Positions 8,131 through 15,558 of a stretch of DNA of 64,000 bases are shown here, one piece after another; position 1 is the first letter of the stretch; each line of letters begins with the position of its first letter. The translations under genes and the position numbers were made by a program. The DNA is from MAG-121220-bin8 sp002700465. GTDB taxonomy: Bacteria > Bacteroidota > Bacteroidia > Flavobacteriales > Flavobacteriaceae. Below the pieces are notes generated by a model. The model searched no databases and had not been told where the DNA came from. It worked only from the letters and a program-made list of their open reading frames with translations. The stretch spans positions 15,268 to 79,267 of the forward strand of contig CALSTO010000004.1 in the NCBI GenBank assembly GCA_943789295.1, in the 5' to 3' direction.

Positions 8131-9186
8131 TTATTTAATATCTCCTAGGTATGAATCTAACTCTTCTTTAGTCATAGATATAATACCAGATTTCGGCAAT
8201 CTATAAATTAACTTTTTCCAATTAGAATTTTTTTCAAAGATTATTTTAAAAATTTTTTTAGCATTTTCTTTTTTGCCATTATTTAAAAGTGCGATCGCTT
8301 TCCAAAAACTCATTTCATGATTATTTGGAAATAGATTTTGAGCTTTTCCGTATTCAATCAATGCTTTTTCCATGTCGTTTTCTTCAAGTGCAAGATCTCC
8401 TTCGTTCATATGTTCATATGCTCTATGCACTTTTAAAAGTCTTTTAATTTCTTTTATTGGATCCTCACTATCGTCAACTCTTAAGTCTATTTTTTTATCC
8501 TCCCAAACGTTTTTAGTTTTCTCTTTGCCTACAACAATAATTGCAGCAGATTGCTTCCCCCTTATATCTCCTCCCGCACTTTCAGCGGCTTCAAATACCT
8601 TAATAATTCTTTCAGCGAGCGGAAGATTAGAATTTTCTAAAAATGCTTTTTTCATGTAAGGAATAACTTTGTCATTTAACATCATATTGGCTTGAACAGA
8701 AAAATTTTCACCAACATAATGTCCAGCACTCTCAATACAGTTATTTCCAGTAAATGCATTAACTGAACCATTTATGTCAAGCATTGCAGCTTGTCTGAAG
8801 TCTCTTCCTTCATCTTCGTCAGTTAACTGTTTTAATACATTTTTTGCAGTAATTCCACTTTCCATTAATTCTAAACCTTTTGGTCCATAACTAGGATTTA
8901 CAAACGATTGAGTTGCAACAACTCCGACACCTGATTTACCCCAACTAACTAAAGTTCCTACAGAAAACCAATGACTTTGAACTCCAACTGCCATTTCACC
9001 TGTTTTTGCATCTTTGGCAACTATTGAATAGGTGTGAGCAAACTTGTCAGAGTAAGGATTAGTTTGACCATTAGATAAAAAAGGAATAGTTAATAATACA
9101 ATTAACACAACCTTTTTTATAATTCCAAAAATAATAATCAGTTTAAAGTTTTTGTTTTTTAGAAATTCTCCAAATATTTTTTTCAT
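8131..9186 (-). CDS. DUF1028 (Ntn-hydrolase-like) secreted protein with C-terminal TPR repeats
   Basis: A 351-residue protein. A membrane or signal segment lies at about 24-41 (VVLIVLLTIPFLSNGQ), giving an unusually long N-region, so a later start is possible. The DUF1028 domain (about 48-270) is clear: HTYSIVAKDAKTGEMAVGVQS, SWGKSGVGVVATQSFVNPSYG, SAGHYVGENFSVQANMM and GGDIRGKQSAAIIVV are all hallmark segments. About 100 residues with two TPR-like helical hairpins follow (HRAYEHMNEGDLALEEND and onward). The family is thought to be an Ntn-type hydrolase, often near amino-acid or peptide catabolism, but the substrate is unproven. Confidence 0.85.
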   Translation of the reverse strand: MKKIFGEFLKNKNFKLIIIFGIIKKVVLIVLLTIPFLSNGQTNPYSDKFAHTYSIVAKDAKTGEMAVGVQSHWFSVGTLVSWGKSGVGVVATQSFVNPSYGPKGLELMESGITAKNVLKQLTDEDEGRDFRQAAMLDINGSVNAFTGNNCIESAGHYVGENFSVQANMMLNDKVIPYMKKAFLENSNLPLAERIIKVFEAAESAGGDIRGKQSAAIIVVGKEKTKNVWEDKKIDLRVDDSEDPIKEIKRLLKVHRAYEHMNEGDLALEENDMEKALIEYGKAQNLFPNNHEMSFWKAIALLNNGKKENAKKIFKIIFEKNSNWKKLIYRLPKSGIISMTKEELDSYLGDIK

Positions 9187-9203
9187 AAATAATTTATTTA
9201 AAT

Positions 9204-9482
9204 TTAATATCCTACACCAGTTCCTCCGCCGTCATAGCTGTTTAATTCTTTTACTAATATTTCGTTTCGACATTTTTTACATCGCTTTTTTTTAACAGTT
9301 CCAGAGTATTTTTCTGAATGAAATATCTTTTGCCATTTTGTTTTGTTCTTTGTTCCCTCAATTAAAGTTTCATCGTGAAAAGTTTCTACTACTTTATATG
9401 GGAACCAGGCTTTACACAGGTCATTTGAACATCTAAAAAAAGCTTTCCATTGCCCGCTGTCAAAACTTTGTGTTTTTTTCAT
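9204..9482 (-). CDS. Hypothetical protein with two Cys-pair (zinc-ribbon-like) motifs
   Basis: The start at 9482 (MKKTQSFDSGQWKAF) gives 92 residues. An ATG further upstream would extend it by 17 residues but would run close to the divergent thioesterase gene, so the shorter form is preferred. It contains CSNDLC early and CKKC late, four cysteines that could form one zinc ribbon, and it ends in a glycine-rich YDGGGTGVGY tail. There is no signal peptide. I do not recognise a family; a zinc-binding cytoplasmic protein is the most that can be said. Confidence 0.6.
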   Translation of the reverse strand: MKKTQSFDSGQWKAFFRCSNDLCKAWFPYKVVETFHDETLIEGTKNKTKWQKIFHSEKYSGTVKKKRCKKCRNEILVKELNSYDGGGTGVGY

Positions 9483-9539
9483 ATGCAAGTAAATATAATA
9501 TCTAAATGAGTTATTTTTATCTTTTTGAAACAATTATTT

Positions 9540-9956
9540 ATGGAAAAAGAATTTAAAAAGCTACTTGAGTACTGGGAAAATAACGAGGGAACAGCAAAAC
9601 TCTTTAATTTTAAATTTATTGAATATAAAAAGGGCTATTTAAAATTAGAAGCGGAATTTGGTCCATCAACATTAAATCCCAATAAAAATGTTCAAGGGGG
9701 ACAAATGACTTCAATGCTTGACGATGCTACTAGTATTCTAGTTGTGTTAGATACTGGTGGTAAAAGCTACCCCAATTCCACAAACCTTCACAGCCTTCAT
9801 CATCGACCTCTTTTTCAAGAAAAGGTTACAGTCGTTGCTGAAACTATTAAAATCGGTAATAGCATAGCAACTCTCAAAGGAGAGATTTATAATTCAGAAA
9901 ATAAATTAGCAACCACATTAATGCACACTGTGTTTTTATTTAAAACCGAAAAATAA
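9540..9956 (+). CDS. PaaI-type hotdog-fold thioesterase
   Basis: A 138-residue protein from ATG 9540; a TTG 15 nt upstream is possible but less likely. It has the hotdog thioesterase signature with an NVQGGQMTSMLDDATS segment, where the Gly-Gly and Asp pattern corresponds to the HGGxxxxxxD active site of PaaI relatives, here with Gln where many have His. The TNLHSLHHRPLFQEKVTVVAE strand is also typical. It probably hydrolyses an acyl-CoA or aryl-CoA thioester in the cytoplasm. A two-span membrane microprotein follows after 2 nt. Confidence 0.82.
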   Translation: MEKEFKKLLEYWENNEGTAKLFNFKFIEYKKGYLKLEAEFGPSTLNPNKNVQGGQMTSMLDDATSILVVLDTGGKSYPNSTNLHSLHHRPLFQEKVTVVAETIKIGNSIATLKGEIYNSENKLATTLMHTVFLFKTEK

Positions 9957-9958
9957 TT

Positions 9959-10102
9959 ATGAAATACTATTTGAAAAATATAGGATTTACTCTAGTATTA
10001 ATCGGACTAGTTTTGGGAATGTTTGATTTTTTATTAGAAAATTATTTAGTGATACTAATTCTTGGATTACTAGCAATTTTGGGCTCAAAATTTATTAAAT
10101 AA
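9959..10102 (+). CDS. Two-span membrane microprotein (47 residues)
   Basis: Begins 2 nt after the thioesterase stop on the same strand. The product starts MKYYLKN and contains two hydrophobic helices (about 8-21 and 29-42) separated by a short acidic-aromatic turn, ending in SKFIK. It ends 3 nt before the convergent alpha/beta-hydrolase gene, so it fills the whole gap. The composition is clearly membrane protein-like; the function is unknown. Confidence 0.6.
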   Translation: MKYYLKNIGFTLVLIGLVLGMFDFLLENYLVILILGLLAILGSKFIK

Positions 10103-10105
10103 ATA

Positions 10106-10996
10106 TCAATTCATTTCTAAACTTTTATCAAAAAGGTCATAAAATATTTTTGATCTATCTTCTTTTTCAAGCCATGGGAAATGACCACAATTCTCAATAA
10201 AAGTATAGTTAAGTTGTGGTAAAACTTCTTTTGCTTCATAAACAACAGATTCACCTACCGGATCTTGTCTACCTGTAATTAGATCAATAGGTCCAGTATA
10301 TTTTTTTAATTTTTCAACTCTTTCTTCACTTCTGTTTCTCCAATCTCCAGAAGCTAAAGAGTTAATTCCTCCCTGATTACTAAATTTATAATCCAATGGA
10401 GGTCTAGATTTCAATGCCATTTCTCTGTTAAAAAAGTAACCAGGCCAAATAGCAACTAAAGTAGATCGTTTATTATCAATCTGAGATTGATAAAGTTCTA
10501 AATCTTCAGGAAATAGTCTCATATTAATATTACTACCAAACCAAGTATAGAACTTACCTGTTACCCCTCCTGTGTTTAATAATATAATTTTTTCAATTTT
10601 TTCCGGCTCATTAGCAGCATAGGAAAAACTTAACATTCCTCCCCAAGAGTGTCCAACTAATATTAATTTTTCGTTTCCTAATTCTTTGTATAATCCATTT
10701 AAATCTTCAATGTACCTATTAACATTTACAGTTTTTGTATTGACTTTCTCAAGAATTGATTTTCCAGTTCCCCTTTGATGCAGAGTTATGCATCTATATT
10801 TTTTGGATAAAGTAGAAGAAAACTCTTTTAAATAATCTGGATTTAAACCTGGGCCTCCCGATAAAAGAATTAAAGTTTGTCCTTGACCATTTTCCTCATA
10901 AAATATTTCAGTTCCGTCACTTGATTCAAATGATTTTAAGGTTTGCGAGATACTAATTATCGGAATTAGTAATATTAAATAAAGTATTTTTTTCAT
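10106..10996 (-). CDS. Secreted alpha/beta hydrolase (proline iminopeptidase-like)
   Basis: This 296-residue enzyme has a signal peptide (MKKILYLILLIPIISISQ). The oxyanion region is LLSGGPGLNP, of the HGGPG type used by proline iminopeptidases. The nucleophile elbow is GHSWGG (Ser117), the acid is in TGRQDPVG, and the catalytic histidine is in NCGHFPWLE. HQRGTGKS matches the DQRGxGxS motif of the S33 peptidase group. It probably cleaves N-terminal residues from peptides or hydrolyses small esters in the periplasm. The CPXCG-type gene lies 17 nt upstream. Confidence 0.87.
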   Translation of the reverse strand: MKKILYLILLIPIISISQTLKSFESSDGTEIFYEENGQGQTLILLSGGPGLNPDYLKEFSSTLSKKYRCITLHQRGTGKSILEKVNTKTVNVNRYIEDLNGLYKELGNEKLILVGHSWGGMLSFSYAANEPEKIEKIILLNTGGVTGKFYTWFGSNINMRLFPEDLELYQSQIDNKRSTLVAIWPGYFFNREMALKSRPPLDYKFSNQGGINSLASGDWRNRSEERVEKLKKYTGPIDLITGRQDPVGESVVYEAKEVLPQLNYTFIENCGHFPWLEKEDRSKIFYDLFDKSLEMN

Positions 10997-11013
10997 AGTT
11001 AAGAAATAGTTGT

Positions 11014-11196
11014 TTATTGTTCAATTGAATTTACATAAAATGATACAATAATATTATCAAGAATTTGAATATTGAATTCCAAGGGATTACAACAAGTCTC
11101 GCAATCTTCTATAAAAGTTTGATTTGAGACAGAGGGATCAATCATTTTAAGTTGATTTTCCCAACAGTGTGGACAGTCAAAATAGGATTCTATCAT
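11014..11196 (-). CDS. CPXCG-motif cysteine-rich small protein
   Basis: A 60-residue protein with two cysteine pairs, CPHC at 8-11 and CETCC in the middle, matching the small CPXCG cysteine-rich family found widely in bacteria. The first motif reads CPHCW, not CPxCG. It probably binds zinc or a similar metal. It is followed after 17 nt by the alpha/beta hydrolase and is divergent from the DoxX gene across 77 nt. The role is unknown. Confidence 0.8.
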   Translation of the reverse strand: MIESYFDCPHCWENQLKMIDPSVSNQTFIEDCETCCNPLEFNIQILDNIIVSFYVNSIEQ

Positions 11197-11249
11197 TAAT
11201 CACATCTAAATTAAAAAGAATTATGTACAGGTCGTCAAATAAATAAAAG

Positions 11250-11257
11250 TATTTTTG
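11250..11257 (+). promoter_or_regulatory. Bacteroidota-type -7 box upstream of the DoxX gene
   Basis: TATTTTTG fits the TAnnTTTG -7 consensus and ends 16 nt before the DoxX start. No convincing TTTG -33 box is seen at the usual spacing. Confidence 0.5.
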
Positions 11258-11273
11258 AATTCAAATTTAAATA

Positions 11274-11693
11274 ATGAACACATCAATTATTCAAAATATT
11301 TTTAGAATTTTATTAGGCTTAATAATGCTTTATATAGGAATTGCACATTTAAGTTTTAGAAGAATTGAATTCCAAGCACAAGTACCCACTTGGTTAACAA
11401 CAAATGAGGGTATGATGGATTTAGTAGTATTAATATCAGGATATATAGAAATCGCCTTTGGAATTCTTATGATACTAGGCGGAAAATTAAAAGTTAAAAC
11501 CGGGATAGCATTGGGGATTTTTTATGTTTTAATTTTTCCAGGAAATATTAATCAGTATATAAACGAAATCGATTCATTAAGACTAGATTCAGACAATAAA
11601 CGTTTAATTCGTTTATTTTTTCAGCCATTACTTGTATTGTGGGCTTTTTGGTCTTCAGGAGCGTTGGAATATTTAAAACGCAAATTCAAATAG
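11274..11693 (+). CDS. DoxX-like membrane protein
   Basis: A 139-residue protein with about four hydrophobic segments (about 8-24, 46-66, 74-92 and 114-128). The early LLGLIMLYIGIAHL helix and the GYIEIAFGILMILGGKLK segment are typical of DoxX/DoxD-like four-helix membrane proteins. The conserved FPGNINQYIN loop also fits this group. DoxX proteins are linked to redox functions in the inner membrane, but the biochemical role is unclear. It converges on the sulfatase gene with a 14-nt gap. Confidence 0.8.
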   Translation: MNTSIIQNIFRILLGLIMLYIGIAHLSFRRIEFQAQVPTWLTTNEGMMDLVVLISGYIEIAFGILMILGGKLKVKTGIALGIFYVLIFPGNINQYINEIDSLRLDSDNKRLIRLFFQPLLVLWAFWSSGALEYLKRKFK

Positions 11694-11707
11694 TTTTGGA
11701 ATTCAAA

Positions 11708-13135
11708 TTAATTTTGATTCATTAATTTTTTTTCAAAAAAGCTATCGTATTCTTTATTTATTTCACTTGGAATTATAGCATTAGAATTTTTTCTCCAATC
11801 GTTTAGTTTTTTTAGATTTTTATTCAAAATATCAGGCTTCGTTTTAGCTAGATTATTTGATTCACCAATATCTTGATTTAAATCATACAGCTCTAAACCT
11901 TCATCTTCAAAATAACGATGAAGCTTCCATTTTCCTGAAATTATAACCGATCCAGGTCTTGTTCTAAATAAAGGATCTCTACCTTGATCCTCTGATTTAT
12001 TGTATGCTTCTAAATAAATAGGGAAATGAAAGAACAAATCTCTATTTATTTTTGAAGGAACTTTAAACTGATTTTTTAAACTTATCCCATCAAGAGCCAA
12101 AGCTTTGTTTTTGGGATCTACAATATCTTGAACGGTAGGATAAATATCAAGATTACTTATGTTATTATTATTAATTCCAGCACTTATTTTTTTTGGCCAT
12201 CTTAAAACAAATGGTACGCGAATTCCTCCTTCATAGTAACTTCCTTTTCCTGCTTTTAGCGGGAATTGATTAGAGATTGAGCGAATTCCTCCATTATCAG
12301 ATGTAAAAATCACTAAAGTGTTTTCTGCTATTTTTAAATCATCTAACGTTTTTAAAATTTTACCAATATTTTCATCAACAGAACTTACCATTGCTGCGTA
12401 CTCAGGGTTGTCTTGACCATTTATACCATTTTTTGAAGTATAATTTTTTATCCAACTTTTTTTTCCTTGAATTGGTGTATGTACCGAGTAAAATGAAAGA
12501 TTAGCAAAAAAGGGTGAAGCTATATTTTTTTTAATAAAAGTAATAGTTTCATTAGTTAACCTGTCTGTTAAATATTCGCCAGGTTTTTCATTTTTAATAA
12601 AATCGATTTTATATGGTGAAAAGTAACCGTCTTTTCCAGGATTTCCTTTATTACTTCCCCCAATGTTATGATCTATACCCTGTGTTTTAGGATCTTTACC
12701 AATATGCCATTTTCCAAAATTCGCAGTAACATAACCTGCAGATTTTAACATTTCAGGTAGAGTATAAATACTATCATGTAAATATTTTCTATTTTTTGCA
12801 GGAATTAGTTTTCTTGTTCTTTTGTCTCCTCTTTCTGCGGATCCAACTGTGTAAACGCCATGTCTTGGTGTATTAAGACCTGAAAATAAAGAGGCACGAC
12901 TAGGAGCACAATTTGCTGCACTAGCATAGGCATTTGTAAATACCATACTTTGTTTTGCAAATTCATCTAAATAAGGAGTTTCATAATATTGACTGCCCAT
13001 AAATCCCAAGTCTTTCCAACCAAGGTCATCTACATTAATTAAAATAATGTTAGGACGATATGATTTTGAAAAATGATCGGGATTGTTACAGCTAAAAATC
13101 AGTAAAAATGAAACTATAAAAAAGATATTTTTCAT
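11708..13135 (-). CDS. Secreted sulfatase lipoprotein (S1 family)
   Basis: The ATG at 13135 is chosen over an in-frame TTG 9 nt upstream because it gives a clean lipoprotein signal (MKNIFFIVSFLLIFSC, Cys16). The 475-residue enzyme shows the S1 sulfatase layout: N-terminal ILINVDDLGW with the metal-binding Asp pair, Cys76 in NCAPSRASLFSG as the CxPSR formylglycine site, GKWHIGK, a TSDNGG motif with the second metal-binding Asp-Asn, and a C-terminal DLNQDIGE subdomain. It removes sulfate esters from a glycan in the periplasm or at the surface. No maturase lies in the window. It marks the left edge of the glycan region. Confidence 0.94.
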   Translation of the reverse strand: MKNIFFIVSFLLIFSCNNPDHFSKSYRPNIILINVDDLGWKDLGFMGSQYYETPYLDEFAKQSMVFTNAYASAANCAPSRASLFSGLNTPRHGVYTVGSAERGDKRTRKLIPAKNRKYLHDSIYTLPEMLKSAGYVTANFGKWHIGKDPKTQGIDHNIGGSNKGNPGKDGYFSPYKIDFIKNEKPGEYLTDRLTNETITFIKKNIASPFFANLSFYSVHTPIQGKKSWIKNYTSKNGINGQDNPEYAAMVSSVDENIGKILKTLDDLKIAENTLVIFTSDNGGIRSISNQFPLKAGKGSYYEGGIRVPFVLRWPKKISAGINNNNISNLDIYPTVQDIVDPKNKALALDGISLKNQFKVPSKINRDLFFHFPIYLEAYNKSEDQGRDPLFRTRPGSVIISGKWKLHRYFEDEGLELYDLNQDIGESNNLAKTKPDILNKNLKKLNDWRKNSNAIIPSEINKEYDSFFEKKLMNQN

Positions 13136-13162
13136 TTTTAACAAAAGAGGGTTTGTTGTGTT

Positions 13163-13339
13163 TTATTTGAGATCTTTATCTGGAATTCGGCCATAATTAC
13201 CAATTCCATCGTAGTCCATAACATCTGTTTCAATTTTTTCCTCTGTATTTGTATTTGATTCACGAGGAATAAGTAAAACTCCAATGATAAAGATTGTAAA
13301 AACAAGAACGCCAATAAAGAAAATTAATTGAACACTCAT
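13163..13339 (-). CDS. Small membrane-anchored protein (58 residues)
   Basis: The product starts MSVQLIFFIGVLVF, has one membrane span (about 4-24) and then a soluble acidic tail ending in GNYGRIPDKDLK. Its ATG overlaps the TGA of the upstream 54-residue membrane protein by 2 nt (ATGA), so the pair is translationally coupled. The two lie between the sulfatase and the TPR-LuxR regulator on the same strand. No known family is recognised. Confidence 0.6.
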   Translation of the reverse strand: MSVQLIFFIGVLVFTIFIIGVLLIPRESNTNTEEKIETDVMDYDGIGNYGRIPDKDLK

Positions 13340-13500
13340 TTTTTAAATATTTGTTTAATGTAAGCTCCTGCAGCTAAGATTGACGGAACCCATATTCCAA
13401 CGTATAACCCTTCTTGTTGTTGTCCTGAAAACCAAAGGGATACAGAAAACAAAAAACTAAGAAAGGCAGCTCCTAATATAAAATAATCAGATCTTTTCAT
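13336..13500 (-). CDS. Small two-span membrane protein (54 residues)
   Basis: The product starts MKRSDYFILGAAFLSFLFSVSLWFSG, followed by a QQQEGLY turn and a second hydrophobic helix (VGIWVPSILAAGAYI), ending KQIFKK. The arrangement is that of a compact two-helix inner-membrane protein. It overlaps the next small gene by an ATGA junction. It could belong with either the regulator gene upstream or the sulfatase downstream; the function is unknown. Confidence 0.6.
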   Translation of the reverse strand: MKRSDYFILGAAFLSFLFSVSLWFSGQQQEGLYVGIWVPSILAAGAYIKQIFKK

Positions 13501-13549
13501 ATTTTAAATATAATAATTAAAGAACAAACAAAACGGCATCCATTTGTGC

Positions 13550-15295
13550 TTAATTTATTTTGTGTATATATGAGTTTAAATTTTCATTCTTATCAAGCTT
13601 AAGTAGTTTTGATAATCTATATCTCTGAGTTTCAACTGTTCGAATTGATATGCCACATATTTTAGCAATCTCGTTATTACTTTGATTCATTCTAATATAA
13701 GCTGCCAATCTTAAGTAAGTTTGAGATAGATTGTGTTTATCATTTAAAATTTTATAAAATTTAGGGTAAACATTAGTGAATATTTTGTCAAATTCTTCGT
13801 AGGATTTTTCAGAGTTTATAAGCTCTGAAACTTCTTTTTTAACCCTTCTAAATGATTGTTCGTTTACCTCGCTTTTGTTCAGTTTTAATATTATATTTTT
13901 TAAATATTCATTTCTTTGAAGAATGAAATTAGCTTTACTTACTAACTCTCTATTTTTTGATTCTAGTTTGAGCGAGACTTTATTTTTTTCAAGTTCAAGT
14001 CTAGAATTTCTTTCTCTTTGAAATTTAAATCTAGAAAAAAAAGCAATTATAATTAATATAAAGCTTAGTAACCCTATGTATGTTGTATAGGTTAATCTAG
14101 TTTTTTCTAATTTATTCTTATTTATTTCTTTTTCTTTTTCATACAAAACAAGTCTATTTTCAATAATATTAAAATCTAAATTGTCTTGTCTTTGATAGGT
14201 TTTTATAATTGAATCTTTAATTTTTATTACTTCTGTTTCTTTACCTTGAATATTATAAATTTTAGATAAGAAAAGTAGTTTTTCAAGTCTTCTTTTATCA
14301 GAATTAAAGTTTATAGGTTTAGGTTCTGAAATCAAATTATCAGAACTTAAAGATTCTAAAAGTGCATTTTCTGCTTTATTGTAAGATTGTAATTCATAGT
14401 AGCATTTAGCAATCTCTAAATTTACATCAGGGTAAACTGTAGTATTATGATTTTGAGCTTCAATAATTTTTTTTGATTCATTAAGACTAATTAACGCTTG
14501 TTTGATTTTTTTTAACTTTAACAAGTTAGATCCGTAAACTGATAGTACATATGAGTACCATATTTTAATTTCCTCAAGACTATCTCCTTTTTTAACGTCT
14601 ATTGATTCTTTATATAATATAGTTGCTAATTCATACAAATCATCTCCTTTTTCAGTCATGTTATACTTGTAATAAAACTGCATAATTTCCATATATTGAT
14701 AAATAACAGTAGCCTCATAACCAGCTTTTTTTCTTAATTCTATTACATCTTTATATTGTGATTCAGCTTTCTGAAAATCTCCTAAAGTTGAATAAATTAA
14801 GGCTATATTGGTTTTACTAGTGCTTAATCCATTAATTTTATATGATATAAACTCGTCTTCAATGAGGTTGAAATTATCTATGGCTTCTAGATATTTTTCT
14901 TCTGCAATTTCGAATCTTTCTATTTTATAATATAGGTTTCCTAAAGCAACTAGTATCCAAGGTGGTTCATTTACATATTTATGACGTCTATCCTTTACGG
15001 GCAAAAGATTATGCAGGTTTAATGCAGTTAAATAGTATTCAATTGATTTTGCGTAATTATTTTGATAAAAAAGAATTTCTCCTAATCCTGCGTTAATATC
15101 AAATATATTTATTGAAATTTCCTCCGGATCATTTATTTCTAAAGCTCGAAGACCATAATTAAGAGCTTTTTTATAATCTATAAACTTATATTTATTAAGC
15201 GAATCTAAAAGAACAGAGGTTTCTTCGTTTAAAGTTTGACTATTGCCAAAAAACGATATCAAAATGAGTAATAATAATGTTATAAATTTTTTCAT
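13550..15295 (-). CDS. Membrane-anchored TPR sensor with C-terminal LuxR-type HTH
   Basis: A 581-residue protein. Order: signal peptide (MKKFITLLLLILISFFGNSQ), a periplasmic array of TPR hairpins (about 25-385), one membrane span (about 401-423), a charged coiled coil (about 424-475), then a LuxR-type helix-turn-helix near the C terminus (about 520-570; NEIAKICGISIRTVETQRYRLSKLL). This design couples periplasmic sensing to cytoplasmic DNA binding and is common next to nutrient-uptake loci in Bacteroidota. It is divergent from the SusC gene across 263 nt that carry a direct repeat, so it is the likely regulator of that pair. No kinase domain is present. Confidence 0.88.
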   Translation of the reverse strand: MKKFITLLLLILISFFGNSQTLNEETSVLLDSLNKYKFIDYKKALNYGLRALEINDPEEISINIFDINAGLGEILFYQNNYAKSIEYYLTALNLHNLLPVKDRRHKYVNEPPWILVALGNLYYKIERFEIAEEKYLEAIDNFNLIEDEFISYKINGLSTSKTNIALIYSTLGDFQKAESQYKDVIELRKKAGYEATVIYQYMEIMQFYYKYNMTEKGDDLYELATILYKESIDVKKGDSLEEIKIWYSYVLSVYGSNLLKLKKIKQALISLNESKKIIEAQNHNTTVYPDVNLEIAKCYYELQSYNKAENALLESLSSDNLISEPKPINFNSDKRRLEKLLFLSKIYNIQGKETEVIKIKDSIIKTYQRQDNLDFNIIENRLVLYEKEKEINKNKLEKTRLTYTTYIGLLSFILIIIAFFSRFKFQRERNSRLELEKNKVSLKLESKNRELVSKANFILQRNEYLKNIILKLNKSEVNEQSFRRVKKEVSELINSEKSYEEFDKIFTNVYPKFYKILNDKHNLSQTYLRLAAYIRMNQSNNEIAKICGISIRTVETQRYRLSKLLKLDKNENLNSYIHKIN

Positions 15296-15341
15296 TATTT
15301 AAATATATCAATTGTTTGGTTATACACCTCTGTAATTGTCT

Positions 15342-15361
15342 ATGTAGTATTAATGTAGTAT
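15342..15361 (+). repeat. 9-bp direct repeat of 11-bp period upstream of the first susC
   Basis: ATGTAGTAT occurs at 15342-15350 and again at 15353-15361, one helical turn apart. A further GTAGTAT lies near 15470. It sits in the divergent region between the TPR-LuxR regulator and susC, where an operator would be expected. Binding is inferred from position only. Confidence 0.5.
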
Positions 15362-15517
15362 GGGTTTATTTATTGCATATTTTTCTTAATATCACTTTTT
15401 TTACTCTGTTGTTTTTTAAAAATTGACACATATGGTTTAAGATATTTAATGTTATCCATTAATACGGTTGTAGTATTTATGTAAGCATAATTATTATAGA
15501 AAAGATATATACGAAGT

Positions 15518-15525
15518 TAAATTTG
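15518..15525 (+). promoter_or_regulatory. Bacteroidota-type -7 box of the first susC
   Basis: TAAATTTG fits the TAnnTTTG consensus and lies 33 nt before the susC ATG. A -33 TTTG box at 19-21 nt is not obvious, which would fit an activator-dependent promoter. Confidence 0.5.
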
Positions 15526-15558
15526 TGTTAATTAATTAAACAAATCAAAATATTAACT